Shown: positions 44,064 through 56,439 of the stretch, in pieces
Position numbering within the stretch: the stretch's first letter is position 1
How the letters are laid out: the number at the start of each line of letters is the position of its first letter
From: Metellina segmentata
Taxonomy: Eukaryota; Arthropoda; Arachnida; Araneae; Tetragnathidae
Direction of reading: 5' to 3'
NCBI GenBank assembly: GCA_947359465.1
Contig: OX375876.1
Location: forward strand, 123,189,444-123,253,443
DNA length: 64,000 nucleotides
The notes under the pieces: generated by a model
Databases searched by the model: none
Seen by the model: only the letters and a program-made list of their open reading frames with translations
Told to the model about the DNA's origin: nothing
Position numbers and translations under genes: made by a program

Positions 44064-46998
44064 GGGTCATTCCACGTCAGTTCAACCAGGGTCCGACACC
44101 CATGGTCTCAGATTTTGATGAAACTTGGCATGTTTGTTCCTTTTATGGATTTAAGAACACTTATAAATTTTTTTTTTTTTTGCTCTATCTCAAATGGCTT
44201 ATGTTTTATAGCCTGTTAAAGTTTTTGGATTTTTCCGGTTTTTATCGATCAGACCAAGGAAACCAAATTTGTTTTTTTATAGAAAATAAATTATATCTCC
44301 CTTGTTTATCAACCAATGATGATGAAATTTTTTAAGAGTTTACATCAATATGTAAGGAGTCCAGAAAAAAATAAATTATACCTGCAAGTATCTTATACAT
44401 AGTCAGAAAAAAATTCCAAAGTTCTATTTAAAGATTTAAAAAATAAAATGGTGAGTTCTACGCTAAGTGGAATATCTTCAAAAGGGTTAAGGACAATCAA
44501 AAAAAATGTTTTGTATTCTTGTTCTAAAAGATATGCTTTACCACATGGAAAAATAAAATGAATGGTTTTTTCACTCCTTTATTATTTTTTCTCACTTTAA
44601 GATAGAAATCACTTGACTCACTAATTTTCTTAAAAACGTTCAATTAAAGTTACAATTTTAACTACAAATGTCACATATATCAACCAATTGCAAATAAAAT
44701 TAGACAAAGCTAACACAAATTTAAAAAAATTTAAGTAATATAGTATAATTACTATTGTTAATCAGGCCTGTGTGTGTACAAAAAAATGTTTTAAAATAGG
44801 TTATCCACATTTATATCTTGAGATTATTTAGAAATAAGATAATTAATTTATTTATTTTCAACAATTAGGTCTAATTAAAGTAAATAAAATTACATTAAAA
44901 TTTAAATTTAGTTTTAAAAACTAGTCAACTCTCTAACACAGTAACTTATTTCAAGAAATATTATAAGCAATAAATACACTCAAGCTGTGACAAAAAAGAT
45001 GTGTCTTCAATTTTGATTAGTACCTGATATGGTGTGTTTTGGCTGGTGCCACTAGCACACACTTAGTGTATGTTTGCACAATACATCAAAATGTGATTTT
45101 ATTGATTCACTAGCAGGTATTGAAGAGGATTACAAAAACCTTTTTCATATATTGTTTGTGAAGGAACAGTAAAAGAATGTATGCTAAGGCATTGCAACAA
45201 GTGTCCATCAAAATATAGCCTTGTTCAGTTTTTACAGTCAAAATTTGAGAACTAAGATGATGAAGACCCTGTCGAGTACAATCGGTGGGTTTTGGCTGAT
45301 TGAACTGAAATGATAGGGTGCTCGAGCTCAGTTGATGAGGTTAGTCATAACTTAGTAGAAAAACTGAACAGGTCAATACCTCATTCATACATTGCTAAAT
45401 CACAAGATTCATTTATTTAAAGGAAACAGTTTCCTTAAATACAGCTGTTATATTTGGATTTTAGTGAAAATTATGCTTTCACAATACAAAAAGAGGCGCA
45501 AGGTTACCACTGGACCTCAGATTCATGCACTATTCATCCTGTCATTATTCATTCACTGCAATGATGGAAGCAATAAAAAACTGAATTTACTTCTTTGTAT
45601 CAAATCTGATGACCTTAAACATGACGCGAGTATGGTGTATGAGATCCAAAAAACTGCAACTACCTTTCTGAAAGAACTACCCACATAGCAAACATTCACT
45701 ACTTCAGTGACTGATGTTCTCTCTCTCTCTCTGGGTAATATAAAAATAAATACAACTTCATTAATCTGTGTCTGCATGAAAAGGACTTTCAACTAAAAGC
45801 CCAGTGGTCATTTTTTGCAACCAATCACGGTAAAACAGAATGTGAAGGAATATGGGTTTAACGTAAAACACTTAGCCCCCCCCCAGGAAGGATAGTCTTC
45901 AATGGCACCTGGAAAGACAAATTAAAACAACAAATGAACTTCGAGTTTTGCAAATCCAACATTACAAATATTAACTTCCAACTTATTTCTAAGACATATC
46001 CTGGATGTTTTATTGCTTGTGTTTATGACAGCTTATGGTATTTTGGTATGGTGAGTGAGGTGAATGTGTGTGTGTGTGTGTGCAGAAGATTCCACTGTAA
46101 AGTTTTACATCCTCACACACACATGGACTACCACCATCATTTTTCTGACCCAAAAGGAAAGATGAATGTGTTGTACCGATCCCTCACGTCATTGCAATTG
46201 TGGAACCCCTAAAACAATGACTGGAAGAACTTACAAATTCTCTCAAGTATGCATGATGCATGTTCAATCAACCTTATGAAAGCACTGTAGAAAATTAAAG
46301 AATTATTACCTAGAATTTGAAATATTTCAATGGTAAGTTTTGTAATACATTTTTCATTCCAGAAGCATTCTAAATATTCAAATTTTATGATAATTTCACT
46401 AAAATTGTTATTCTAATTTAACGATTTCAAGAAAATGAGTGAGTCAAGTGATTTCTATCTTTAAAGTGGGAAAAATAATAAAGGAGTGAAAAAACCATTC
46501 ATTTTATTTTTTCATGTGGTAGAGCATATCTTTTAGAACAAGAATACAAAAAAAAATTTTTGATTGTCCTTAACCCTTTTGAAGATATTCCACTTAGCGT
46601 AGAACTCACCATTTTATTTTTTAAATCTTTAAATAGAACTTTGGAATTTTTTTCTGACTATGTATAAGATACTTGCAGGTATAATTTATTTTTTTCTGGA
46701 CTCCTTACATATTGATGTAAACTCTTAAAAAATTTCATCATCATTGGTTGATAAACAAGGGAGATATAATTTATTTTCTAAAATAAAGAAATTCTGTTTC
46801 CTCCATCCGATCGATAAAAACCGCAAAATTCCAAAAACTTTAACAGGCTATAAAACATAAGCAGCTTGAGATAGAGCAAAAAAAATTATACGTGTTCTTA
46901 AATCCATAAAAGGAACAAACATGCCAAGTTTCATCAAAATCTGTGATCATGGGTGTCAAATCCTTTTTTTTTCTGGATGATTTGACATGGATTGACCC
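44064..46998 (+). mobile_element. DNA transposon with about 560-bp terminal inverted repeats
   Basis: The left repeat 44064-44625 and right repeat 46430-46998 are inverted copies. The ends are GGGTCATTCCACGTCA and (inverted) GGGTCAATCCATGTCA, with TATT next to both ends as a possible 4-bp duplication. Matching blocks include GATGAAACTTGGCATGTTTG and AAGTGGAATATCTTCAAAAG. The interior holds a decayed transposase. I do not recognise the superfamily by name. Confidence 0.75.
45150..46255 (+). pseudogene. decayed transposase of the long-TIR element
   Basis: Scattered frames match a transposase family I recall from many invertebrates: NLCLHEKDFQLKAQWSFFAT followed by NHGKTECEGI (family form FFATSHGKG.CDG), then YPGCFIACVYDSLWYFGMVS and a late GRTYKFSQV piece. 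An upstream Cys-rich part (LRHCNKCP) and LNRSIPHSYIAKSQ fit its N-terminal region. Many frameshifts and stops show it is dead. A (TC)n and a (TG)n tract interrupt it at about 45718 and 46062. Confidence 0.6.
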
Positions 46999-46999
46999 T

Positions 47000-47647
47000 A
47001 TTGCTAACTTGCGACAACAGATAGTATCTATGATCACATAAAAAGGTTGTTCAGTAATTCCTGACTAAGTTTAGCGATTATCATTAACTATTAAAAATCA
47101 AAGTTGACGGTGAAATTAAACAGTAAATATTGATAATCATTCTTTCCGAATTTCTCGTCGATCGAAATCTGATCAGTTTTGAGATTCTTTGTAATCTTCT
47201 TTAGTCAAGCAACAAATTAACAGTTCCTGATTAACCACAAATAATTTCCTTCTACGACTACTGATTTTCAATGTGGAGATAATCCCTTAAACGGCGCCAA
47301 TGGCTTTAACATTAAATATCTTCAGATATGACCAACAGTAAAATCGTGAAATTTCACATTCAGACTACTTTGATGATGTAGAATTTGATTAAGGTATCCA
47401 AACATGATGTTGCCATTGGAAATTTTATATGAAGATGGCCCTTGCATTTGAATTTGTGGAGAGGAAGTTAAATCCTATCAAATGATACCTTTGAATTTGT
47501 ACTATGAATAGTGATCGAAATATAAGGGGGTTCGTTTTTTTTTTCGACTGTAGATCGACGTTAAAGGAAGGTACACCTGTTTTTCGTAGAGATGATTGTT
47601 ACAGAAAACTAGTATTGTAGTCACGGAAAAAAAACAGAATTACCTCC
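47000..47647. other. no recognised feature
   Basis: Ordinary AT-rich DNA without supported genes or repeat families. Confidence 0.4.
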
Positions 47648-47854
47648 TAATTTTGAACCACGGTCAGATGACGAGGACCTCTCCACAAGCTTCCACACCA
47701 ACCCAACGTGAGGACTTTCGGCCACAACAGATTTAAGGTATACCAGCCGCCTCTACACCATACGCTAACAAATATCCATGCGCTGACCCGGATTCTAACC
47801 AGGAAGCTTTCTATCTATAGGCTAACACCTTAACTACCAAACCGGTTGGTCGGC
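47648..47854 (-). repeat. tRNA-derived SINE, 3'-truncated
   Basis: This is the reverse complement of the SINE family: TTTTGAACCACGGTCAGATG, then CCGGATTCTAACCAGG (degenerate B box) and CCGGTTGGTCGGC at the head. The distal body beyond TTCAAAATTA is missing. Confidence 0.8.
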
Positions 47855-48229
47855 GCAAGTGCATACGATTTGACAATTACGTTATTATATTTACTATGCA
47901 AATGTAAACAGTCCGAGAATTACTATCCGAGGTTTGTCAAATGCTTTTAAACTTTTGACTGACCCCCTAACATAGTAATAACGAGGAAAATTTAATTTTG
48001 TTCAAAAACTAACTCGGAATTAGATGAAATTTTGCATGGTTATACCTAGAAGTCCTTCTAAATCGATTTCTATCAAAATATAATACGGTTCTAGTTCATA
48101 ATTTTTTCAAACATTAATTTTATTATTATTACATACTAAAAACTATTTTTAAAATAAAGTATTAGGTGGATTTTGTCTGGATTGTTCAACAGTAACATGG
48201 TAAAAATACCAGCGCAATATAGTGTGAGG

Positions 48230-49100
48230 ATTCATTAATGGAGTCCATCCATTGATCCTCCCAATGCGAAATCTAAACCCCCAACAGAGTTCGCGGAGAG
48301 GCACAGGTGCTAGCCACTGCGGATAATGGAGAGTCGCCAGTCTGTCTGGAATATTGACACTAAAAATACAATGAGAATTCGTTCTGTCCCGCCTTTATAC
48401 ATGAACTATCATCAGCTTGGGTAGAAACAGCCAAGAGCGATTAGACGACTGGACGCCAGATATGAGGCCAATGACAGACGCAACGGAGTGACATCAGAAC
48501 CGACCAGGACCAGCTCCGCCCCAGCGACCGGAGCGCGCCAAAATCCGAGACGAGGAATCGGAAGAAGAAAAAAATAAGTTTTGACTTGATCTCATCCCGA
48601 AGTGCGTCGTTTCGCAGAGACCCTAATCGGTCGACCAATTTCTTCTCTTTTGAGAATTTATTTTTGGAGTTCGGTGTGACCTCGCCCTCAGAGGATACCT
48701 ACTCAGAACCTTAAGAGGCTGAACACTATAAGTCCCCGAGACTTTACTTAGAAGGAACGTCCTAGAGTTCCTGGTGTAGACCGTCACAAGACATCTATAG
48801 TGAGATCCTGTGTGGATCTGTGTCGCCGACGAAGTGATCTCCTCCCGAGATAAAATTGTGCGTTCGTAGTGCCGTTATAACTACTCAAGAACCGTTCTTC
48901 GGTGTAAACCTTTCTTCTGCTGGAGACTTTTCTGAGGTTAGATTAGAATTGCAATCTTCTGTTAGATTAGATTTGCAATCTTCTGTTAGAATTGAGTTGA
49001 GACAACCTGTCCAATCTAATTATTATAGACCTATGTCTAATTTCAGAGTCTTGTATATGTTCTATCATTAATCAAGAGCAACTGTAAATAAAAATTCTTA
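48230..49100. other. GC-richer stretch of unknown origin
   Basis: Base composition is clearly higher in GC than the neighbours from about 48240 to 48900. At 48940-49000 a GTTAGATTAGAATTGCAATC-like unit occurs about three times. It could be a retroelement leader or solo LTR, but I found no matching second copy and no primer-binding site. Confidence 0.25.
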
Positions 49101-49247
49101 TGTTAATTAAGCTAGACTGTTCTCTGTAGATTCTTCATCTGCACGCTACCCAGAGAAATCATTACAATAGAAATACTATTTAGGAAAATATCCATAAAAG
49201 TCTAATAAACTGATTTAACATTAGGAACTGCAATCTTTCTGTCCTCA

Positions 49248-49530
49248 TAACTTCGTAACGGTAAGACATAATGACGTGGAATTTGGTTATTTGAAGTTAA
49301 ATTTTGATAAAGATTCGAAATTGTGTGTGTCAAAATTGGAGGTTCCTATTGAAAATTATGAAGTTGGTGCTCAATTTAATATGGCTCCTGATGCAAATTT
49401 TATGAATTTGAATTTTGGGAAGACATTAGTTCCTGTCAAACGCCATCTTTAAATTTTCTCTCCTGTTGAAATTGTTCGAATGAAGAGAAGTGGTTCTTGT
49501 TTTTTGCCTTCCGGGACTGCATTCCTAAAC
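49248..49530 (+). pseudogene. decayed coding fragment, unknown family
   Basis: A continuous frame (VEFGYLKLNFDKDSKLCVSK to GKTLVPVKRHL) ends at TAA near 49452 and continues after it with SPVEIVRMKRSGSCFLPSG. Codon-like composition and the length without stops suggest former coding. I do not recognise the protein. Confidence 0.3.
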
Positions 49531-49876
49531 AAACATTTTATAATAAGCCATCCAATAAAAACATTTTTGAATTTATTTTCTCTTTAATAATAGGCTTTTC
49601 AACTGATGTTCTAAATTATTTTCAGGAACTCCAGAACATAAACATGCGTTTAAAAATGGATTCTTGATTGACACTCAAAAGAATCTGAATGTCTCATTAA
49701 CATAGAATAGATTTTTATTCGATAGATTTTGCTAATTATCCATCGAGAAATGTTGTTTCATACGGTATTATTTTGTATTCCGCATTACGTGCACTTATCC
49801 TATGTTTTCGAAATTTATTTTGTCTTACAACTTTACCACAATTTTTATAATATTTATGTATCATGTCATCTATCTA

Positions 49877-51461
49877 TCTATATATATAATTCTCTTACGT
49901 GGCACGCAAAAAAGACGTTATTTGTTATCGAGTTTTGGCAACATTGTACGATTGTTTGTTTATCATAAAGCCTCGCGCTTCAATTGGATTTATAGCGTCA
50001 TCGGATGAAATTTTATTCAAAGAAATCTATATATATAATTCTCTTACGTGGCACTCAAAAAAGACGTTATTTGTTATCGAGTTTTGGCAACATTGTACGA
50101 TTGTTTGTTTATCATAAAGCCTCGCACTTCAATTGAATTCATAGCGTCATCGGATGAAATTTTATTCAAAGAAATCTATATATGTAATTCTCTTACGTGG
50201 CACGCAAAAAAGACGTTATTTGTTATCGCGTTTTGGCAACATTGTACGATTGTTTGTTTATCATAAAGCCTCGCGCTTCAATTGAATTCATAGCGTCATC
50301 GGATGAAATTTTATTCAAAGAAAATGAATTTTAGTCGAGCTGTTGCAGTTATAATAGAAATCAAAGAAAGCGGAGGATCTTTTCAGGGCCATTTAAAAAA
50401 AGGTCCTTTTTAGGGCCAACAATTATAGTTCAACAAGACGCTTGCACTACAACTTTTGACGACAAACTCAATGAAAATGCGTGCGTGGCTCGAGTGCAGG
50501 AGTAAATGCATATACAAACAACATGTTATGTATTCAATTTCCATATCAACGCTCACATTTCGAGTCAAAATTTGCTCAAAATTTTCATTTGAATTCGGAT
50601 TCCAGAGATACTGTAAATATATTTTTTGAAAAACATAAAAAAATTTAGATTTGAAAAATATTTTTTTGGAATATCATATTTTGTAAACAATCTTTTCTGC
50701 TAGGACACATGTCTTCATTGATGCGAACGAAGCGAGCATATGTTCGCGTAGCGAACCAATGAGGATTGCAGAGTAATCCTCCGAGGGTTGGCCAGCGTTA
50801 GCGAGCAGGGAGCAGGCCCCCTAGTATATATATAATTCTCTTACGTGGCACTCAAAAAAGACGTTATTTGTTATCGCGTTTTGGCAACATTGTACGATTG
50901 TTTGTTTACCACGAAGCCACGTGCGTCAATTGAATTTATAGCGTTATCGGATGAAATTTTATTTAAAAAAAAAAGAATTTTAGTCGAGCTGTTGCAGTTT
51001 ATAATTAGAAATCAAAGAAAGCGCAGGATCATTTCAATGCCATTTAAAAAACGTCCTTTTCAGGGCGACAATTATAATTCAACAAGACGCTTGCACTATA
51101 ACTTTCGACAACAAACTCAATGAAAAAGTGTGGGTGACTCGAGAGCGCTGGAAATGTACACAAGCAACATACTGGGTATTCAATTTCCAAAGCGGCGCTC
51201 ACATTTCGACTCAATATTTGCTCAAAATTTTCATTTTAATTCTGATTTCAGGGTACTGTTTATATTTTCTGTAATACAGCAAATTTAGGTTTGAAAAATA
51301 TTTTTTTGGAGTATCGTATTTTGTAAATCCTTTCTGCTAGGACACATGTCTTCATTGATGCGAGCGAAGCAAGCATAGGTTCGCGCAGCGAACCAATGAG
51401 GATTGCGAAGAAATCCTCCGGGGGTTGGCGAGCTTTAGTGAGCAGTGGGCGGGCCCCCTAG
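49877..51461 (+). mobile_element. tandem head-to-tail Helitron array
   Basis: Four 5' ends (TCTATATATATAATTCTC type) lie at 49877, 50026, 50175 and 50825. The first two copies are only 149 bp; the third and fourth (50175-50824 and 50825-51461) run to the 3' end GGCCCCCTAG. The fourth copy abuts the CTAG of the third. There is no Rep/helicase gene, so all are non-autonomous. The repeated short ORFs here (starting near 49899, 50048, 50845) are the same non-coding 5' sequence read in frame. Confidence 0.8.
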
Positions 51462-52880
51462 TACGGAAGAATACTGGGACACACACAAGTTCGGGCCCCT
51501 AGTTCTTTGCTCTCCTGTTTTCTGATGTAGCTGTCAATTGACTTAATGACAGGTTCCACTGTATATTTGATTACTCGCATTGTTTGTATTTCTGTAATGC
51601 TCATACCTCAAGTTTCCAGGGCCGGGCCCCACAACTGTTAAAAAATTAGGTGAACATAAGGGAGTTGAAGCTTTGTTACTTCATTCCCCGATGTGAGTGC
51701 TTTGTTGAAGAAAGATATGTTCACTGGTAATATTTTAAAATTTATTCCTACAGTTTTTAGTGTAAAATGTCCTCTCCACAAATTTATTGCGGGTCCTCAG
51801 GAGTTCGGCCCCAAGAATTTGGTACCCTTGTACGCTCCGATTAAGTGACATGCGGAATGTAGACCTTTAAACGCCATTTCATGGCCATTGTTGAGAAAGT
51901 CGATAAGAGAAAAGGGAGAGAGAGAGTCCTTAAAATAAGCACGTGGAATGTTTGTTTAAAATAAATAAAACTATACCGTTGAAACTAGCTGTTTGTACAG
52001 TTAGTTTTTTAACACCAGATGTCGCTTATCCAAATATTTCTCGCAGGAAAAGCGAAAGATAGACTTAATACAGTGGACTTGCGTTTTTATGAACTGTACG
52101 TCGTAAATAATGTTTAATCTTTTGTTTTCAGTTTCAAATCAAAAGCATGTGGATCACACGTATGCTATCCGTGTCCGGTGGGTGTTCCTTTTGTTATATG
52201 GTTCGAAAATATATGTAAAGCTTGCAAAGAACTATGATTAATTATTTAACAGGCTCCGATACCTTATCTAGACATCAAAGTGAATAATAAAAATTATACT
52301 GTGTTATTTTCGTTTTGTTTTGGATATCGAGTACAGCCTCAAAGGACTATAATACATTTTGTGTTCCGTTTTAGTAATTTCAAATCTCGCCTGCAAAATC
52401 GCCATACATTCAGTTAAAACAAAAATTTAGAATATACAAAAATTTTATATTTTTTTGTATTCCTTAGAAAAATATTCCTTTCAGGATCATGTTCTATTCA
52501 TGTGTTCATATTTTGCTAACACAATTCTCAGGATGAATCACACAGGAAGTAAAAAACAAAAATGTTCTTTCAAAGCCCGACCAATTGAACAACTGTGGGC
52601 AGGCATTACATGGCTAACGTGACCATTTATTTTTTTCCTCTTGAGAGAGTAAGCAATATCATCTCGTTTTCTTCTGTCAAAACAAGAGAAAAAACTCGAT
52701 CTTCTTCACTAAAAAATCGTTGATCGCGAAAACGATGAAAACAATTCTCTTTGCTCAGCTCAATTTAATTTTTTTTTAATCCGGAATTATCTACAGTAAG
52801 TTACAAAAAGATGAGGTGTCAACAGAATCTGAGCCCTGTGTGTCTACCACGAAAACTCCCGCAGTAGTAAGCGGCGCTCT
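51462..52880. other. no recognised feature
   Basis: Mixed-composition DNA between the Helitron array and the CRE-rich region, without a supported gene. GGGCCCC and CGGGCCC patches near 51490-51620 have no clear partner. Confidence 0.35.
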
Positions 52881-52887
52881 TGGCGGG

Positions 52888-53660
52888 ACGGAAGTGACGT
52901 CATCAAAAGGGGACACGGTCATGTGACGTCATAGTGTGATGGTATCCCAAACCGGAAGTGACGTATTGCTTGCCGAGTTGGGGTGTAGGGTCCTGCTGCT
53001 ACGTGAAAACATGATGGTCGAGTGGAGTTGAGTTGTTTTAATTTATTTTTGAGTTTATCTGCTGTTGATTGGCAACAGGCGGTGTGTTTACGATAGGAAC
53101 GGTTTGTTTACATTTTTGGACTTGCGATTTTTCTCAGAGATTTCACTGTGACGTCATACAGAGTTAAGTTGGGTTGTCAGATTCCTGCTTCTACAACCTT
53201 TAAATAATTTCTATTTCTAGAAATGGAGTTGAGTTGTTTTAATTTCAATTTTATGAATTACATGGAAGCTTTGATACGGATGAGTGGCAACACCAATTGT
53301 GACGTCACTGGGACTTGAGATTTTTTTTCTTAGATTTTGATGTGACGTCATGTGGAGTAAAGTTGAGATGTAGGATTCCTGCTTCTATTACTTTTAATAA
53401 TTTCTATTTTCCAGGAATGGAGTTGAGTTGTGTTTTTTTTTGCATGAATATGGAAGTTTCTTTACGGATGAGTGGCAATAGGTTAGTTTTATTTAATTGG
53501 GAATGGTCATTCTGTGACGTCAGATTACTTGTTAGAACATGTAGGTACCTAATCACAGCGATTTGTCTACGAACGTAAGCGCGGAGGAATACAAGTCGAG
53601 GAGTGACGTTGTGAATGACGTCACAAGAGAATTACACATGACTAATAATTATGTTTTTGC
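52888..53660. promoter_or_regulatory. cluster of seven perfect CRE (TGACGTCA) sites in tandem repeats
   Basis: TGACGTCA occurs at 52895, 52924, 53149, 53300, 53343, 53515 and 53616, with near matches at 52959 and 53604. Two of the sites (52895 and 52959) are preceded by CGGAAG, forming ETS-CRE composites (CCGGAAGTGACG). The middle part is three tandem units of about 200 bp starting TGGAGTTGAGTTG at 53023, 53224 and 53418. CREB/ATF/AP-1-type factors bind this palindrome. The position fits an enhancer or promoter for the palindrome genes; function is inferred. Confidence 0.6.
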
Positions 53661-53917
53661 ACGTGTAGGTTAAAGAGAAGGAACGGACGTATACAAGGAG
53701 TCATCGATAAAAGTGATTCATAAGAAAATTAAAGATTAGCTTAAACTACTGAAGTACACGTGTTGTGGTATCTGAAAATGTTAGGGACCAAACAAAAGAA
53801 AGTGATTATACTATTTGATAACTAAGAGGCTTTTAAAAGCATAATTGAACTTGTTTCTTGGGTCTTTGAATAACTGCTTCTCTGGATTTTTGCCCTTCTA
53901 CTGTTTTTAGATATATC

Positions 53918-54553
53918 ATGAATTCTAGTGATATTAGATCTGCAAAGAAAATTCGAACAGACAAAGAACAGTGTTTTCAGAAATACTGTAAAGATTCTTT
54001 ATGCTATGAATATGGTAAATTGTTTGCAGATTGTGTTGGTTGGTCATATTTCCGTCGATTGGAAAACGAATTAACGTATTTAAAGAAAGTGGAAACTACT
54101 ATAGAAATTTACGGTAAGAAACATACTGTGCCTCGACAACTTGTAGCATACGGGATTGAAGGTATAAGCTATACCTTTAGTGGATCTTGTATTGCAGCCA
54201 AGCCCTGGTTTCCTTTACTTTTGGAAATAAAGGGTGAAGTGTAACGAATAATTGATGCAAGATTTAATTTTGTGCTGATGAACTGTTATAAAGATGGTAA
54301 CAATTGTATAGGTGCACATAAAGACAACGAGAAGGACTTGGATCATAATGCACCCATAGCGTCTGTTTCATTTGGACAAAAAAGACAATTTGTGTTTTCT
54401 AGAAAGAACTACAACTCTTTAAAAATTGTTCTGGAAAATGGAAGCTTACTTGTAATGATTTAGCCAACAAACAAATTTTGGTTACACAGCTTGCAACGTG
54501 GAAATGCATTATGCCCTAGAATTAACTTAACGTTTCGAAAATGTATTGTATAA
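53918..54553 (+). pseudogene. ALKBH2-like 2OG-Fe(II) dioxygenase, left copy, two in-frame stops
   Basis: A 212-codon frame without introns encodes an AlkB-type DNA repair dioxygenase. Members of the ALKBH2 family oxidatively remove 1-methyladenine and 3-methylcytosine from DNA. Visible signatures are PRQLVAYGIEGISYTFSG, AAKPWFPLLLEI, the iron site in NCYKDGNNCIGAHKDNE (His and Asp of HxD at about residues 134 and 136), and PIASVSFG. After the second stop come the distal His (WLHSL) and the Arg-bearing RINLTFRK. A TAA at 54242 is unique to this copy; a TAG at 54461 is shared with the other arm. At about 211 residues it has the usual compact length. Viral or mobile-element origin is suggested by the intronless form and neighbours. 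Confidence 0.85.
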
Positions 54554-56439
54554 ATTAGTGATAATCCCCATATGTACCCCCCCCCTGAACTGGAACGCAG
54601 TGTAAATAGGAATGTACACTAAACAATATTTGGAAAACGTTACAATTAATATTTATGCCTTTGTGAATATTATTTTTTATACTTACTTCTTATTGTTATT
54701 TTAAAGAAACTTTTATGCGTGTCTTACTACATACACTGCATTTTGGATTTTTTTAAAACTAAATACTAATTTTAAAAAATGTGTCTTTTACAATGCAAGA
54801 TCTGAAATGAAATTTTATTTGCTATAAATATTTATGTTTTTTTAATTTAGATGCTTTCACTTAAACACTAATTATAAATTAGATGCTATAGCACATATTT
54901 TATTGCAGAATTTATTTTTAAATAACGTACCCTTAAATAAAAGTACAAAAATCTTTTTTTCTTTTATTTGAAAACTTTGCAAGACTCATACTATGAACAT
55001 GTTTCCTTGTAAATTTTTTTTAATTGAACCAAAGAAAACTCACCCATATACCACAGAAGTACAACACGGGACTTACAGAAGTAAGTTGATTAAACAAAGA
55101 AACAGTGGAACAAAGTTAATTAAACTTACAAAGTTGGATGACTTTAACAAATGAGTAGAAATGCAAATGACTCCTTGTTCATTTGAAGAAGGTATAATTG
55201 TATTGAAATCAAACCATATATTATTTTTTAATTATTCCTTCCTTGCCATATTATTTTTTTATTTAAATAAATCTGTCTGAAATTTAGTGATTTAATTTTT
55301 TAGATTTACAAACTTTTTTAAATGAAATTTTCTTTGATTTATTGTAAATCTTAAGATGCTTTTACACCAAAATTAGATACTATTACACATATTTTAATAA
55401 TGATTTTGAAAAAATACGATTGAAACATATAAATTAGCTATTATTACAAATTTTTAAATGCAGATTACAAAAAAAAATTATTTTTGATTTACAATTAAGA
55501 CATTTAGCAGTTTAATTTCTTGAAGCGTGTTTTTATGTAAGAAAAAAATATAAGAAGAAACCTGTAAAAGTAAAATATTTTTTACCTTTAGTCGAAACTT
55601 TGCAAAACCCATACTATGAAGATGTTTACTTGTACATTTGAAGTAGTCAGAATGAATATTAATAAACTTTTAGTCCTTGAAGTTCTAAATAAAATGTTCT
55701 TTTTTCTAATGCTCTTGCAAACCATACATTTTACTAAACATATGAACTTATTTTTATTTATTTGAAAACCTTGTGTATGTTATGTAGTTTAAATTTGCAG
55801 AGCCATATGCCAATTTTGTACAAGTATTTTACAAGATACTTTGTATAGGTGTTTTATGATTTCAGTTATACTACATTGCTACGTTAAATGGATAGTAAGT
55901 GGGTTTTGTGATATTGAAAATAATGTGTACACTTCTAGGTTGCTAAACAAAATAATTTTTGCACTTTCTTGATAGTTAATGCATAATCTAAAGATTTACT
56001 CACACCACTGATAGTTTTACACATGAGTAAAATTAAATTACAACTGAAAATTTTAAATACTAATTAATTTTATATGAAAAAATACCATTGAAATAATGTT
56101 TAAGTATGAATTCTATGTATTTCTTCATACAATCTCTGCTAAAAACAAATTCTTCTAAAACATATTGAAAAATAATTCTAAAACATATTGAAAAATAATT
56201 CTAAAACATATTGAAAAATAATTCTAAAACATATTGAAAGAAGTCATACTGAAACAAAGTAAACTATATAACAGTTTTTAATTGAAAAAAAAAACAGGAT
56301 TCATATATTTTACACAAAGTAATGCATTATAGTAAAAACAAAAGAACGTATTTTTTACATGCTTGCATTTTTTAAGAGACATATATTTCCTATGAGCAAG
56401 TTATTAAATGCCGTCACCACAGCTTTTGGGCAATGCAAA
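54554..56439. other. AT-rich spacer in left arm with diverged internal duplication
   Basis: No gene. Segment 54805-55030 resembles 55320-55650 in order: GAAATGAAATTTT, then AGATGCTTTxAC, then AGATxCTATxxCACATATTTTA, then GAAACTTTGCAA and CATACTATGAA.ATGTTT. At 56153-56240 a 23-bp unit (TTCTAAAACATATTGAAAAATAA type) repeats four times; the right arm has six. Confidence 0.6.

Noticed and set aside
49899..51123. Repeated small proteins containing KKDVICYRVLATLYDCL
   Set aside because: They are the same Helitron 5' sequence read in frame; no protein family and the frame changes between copies.
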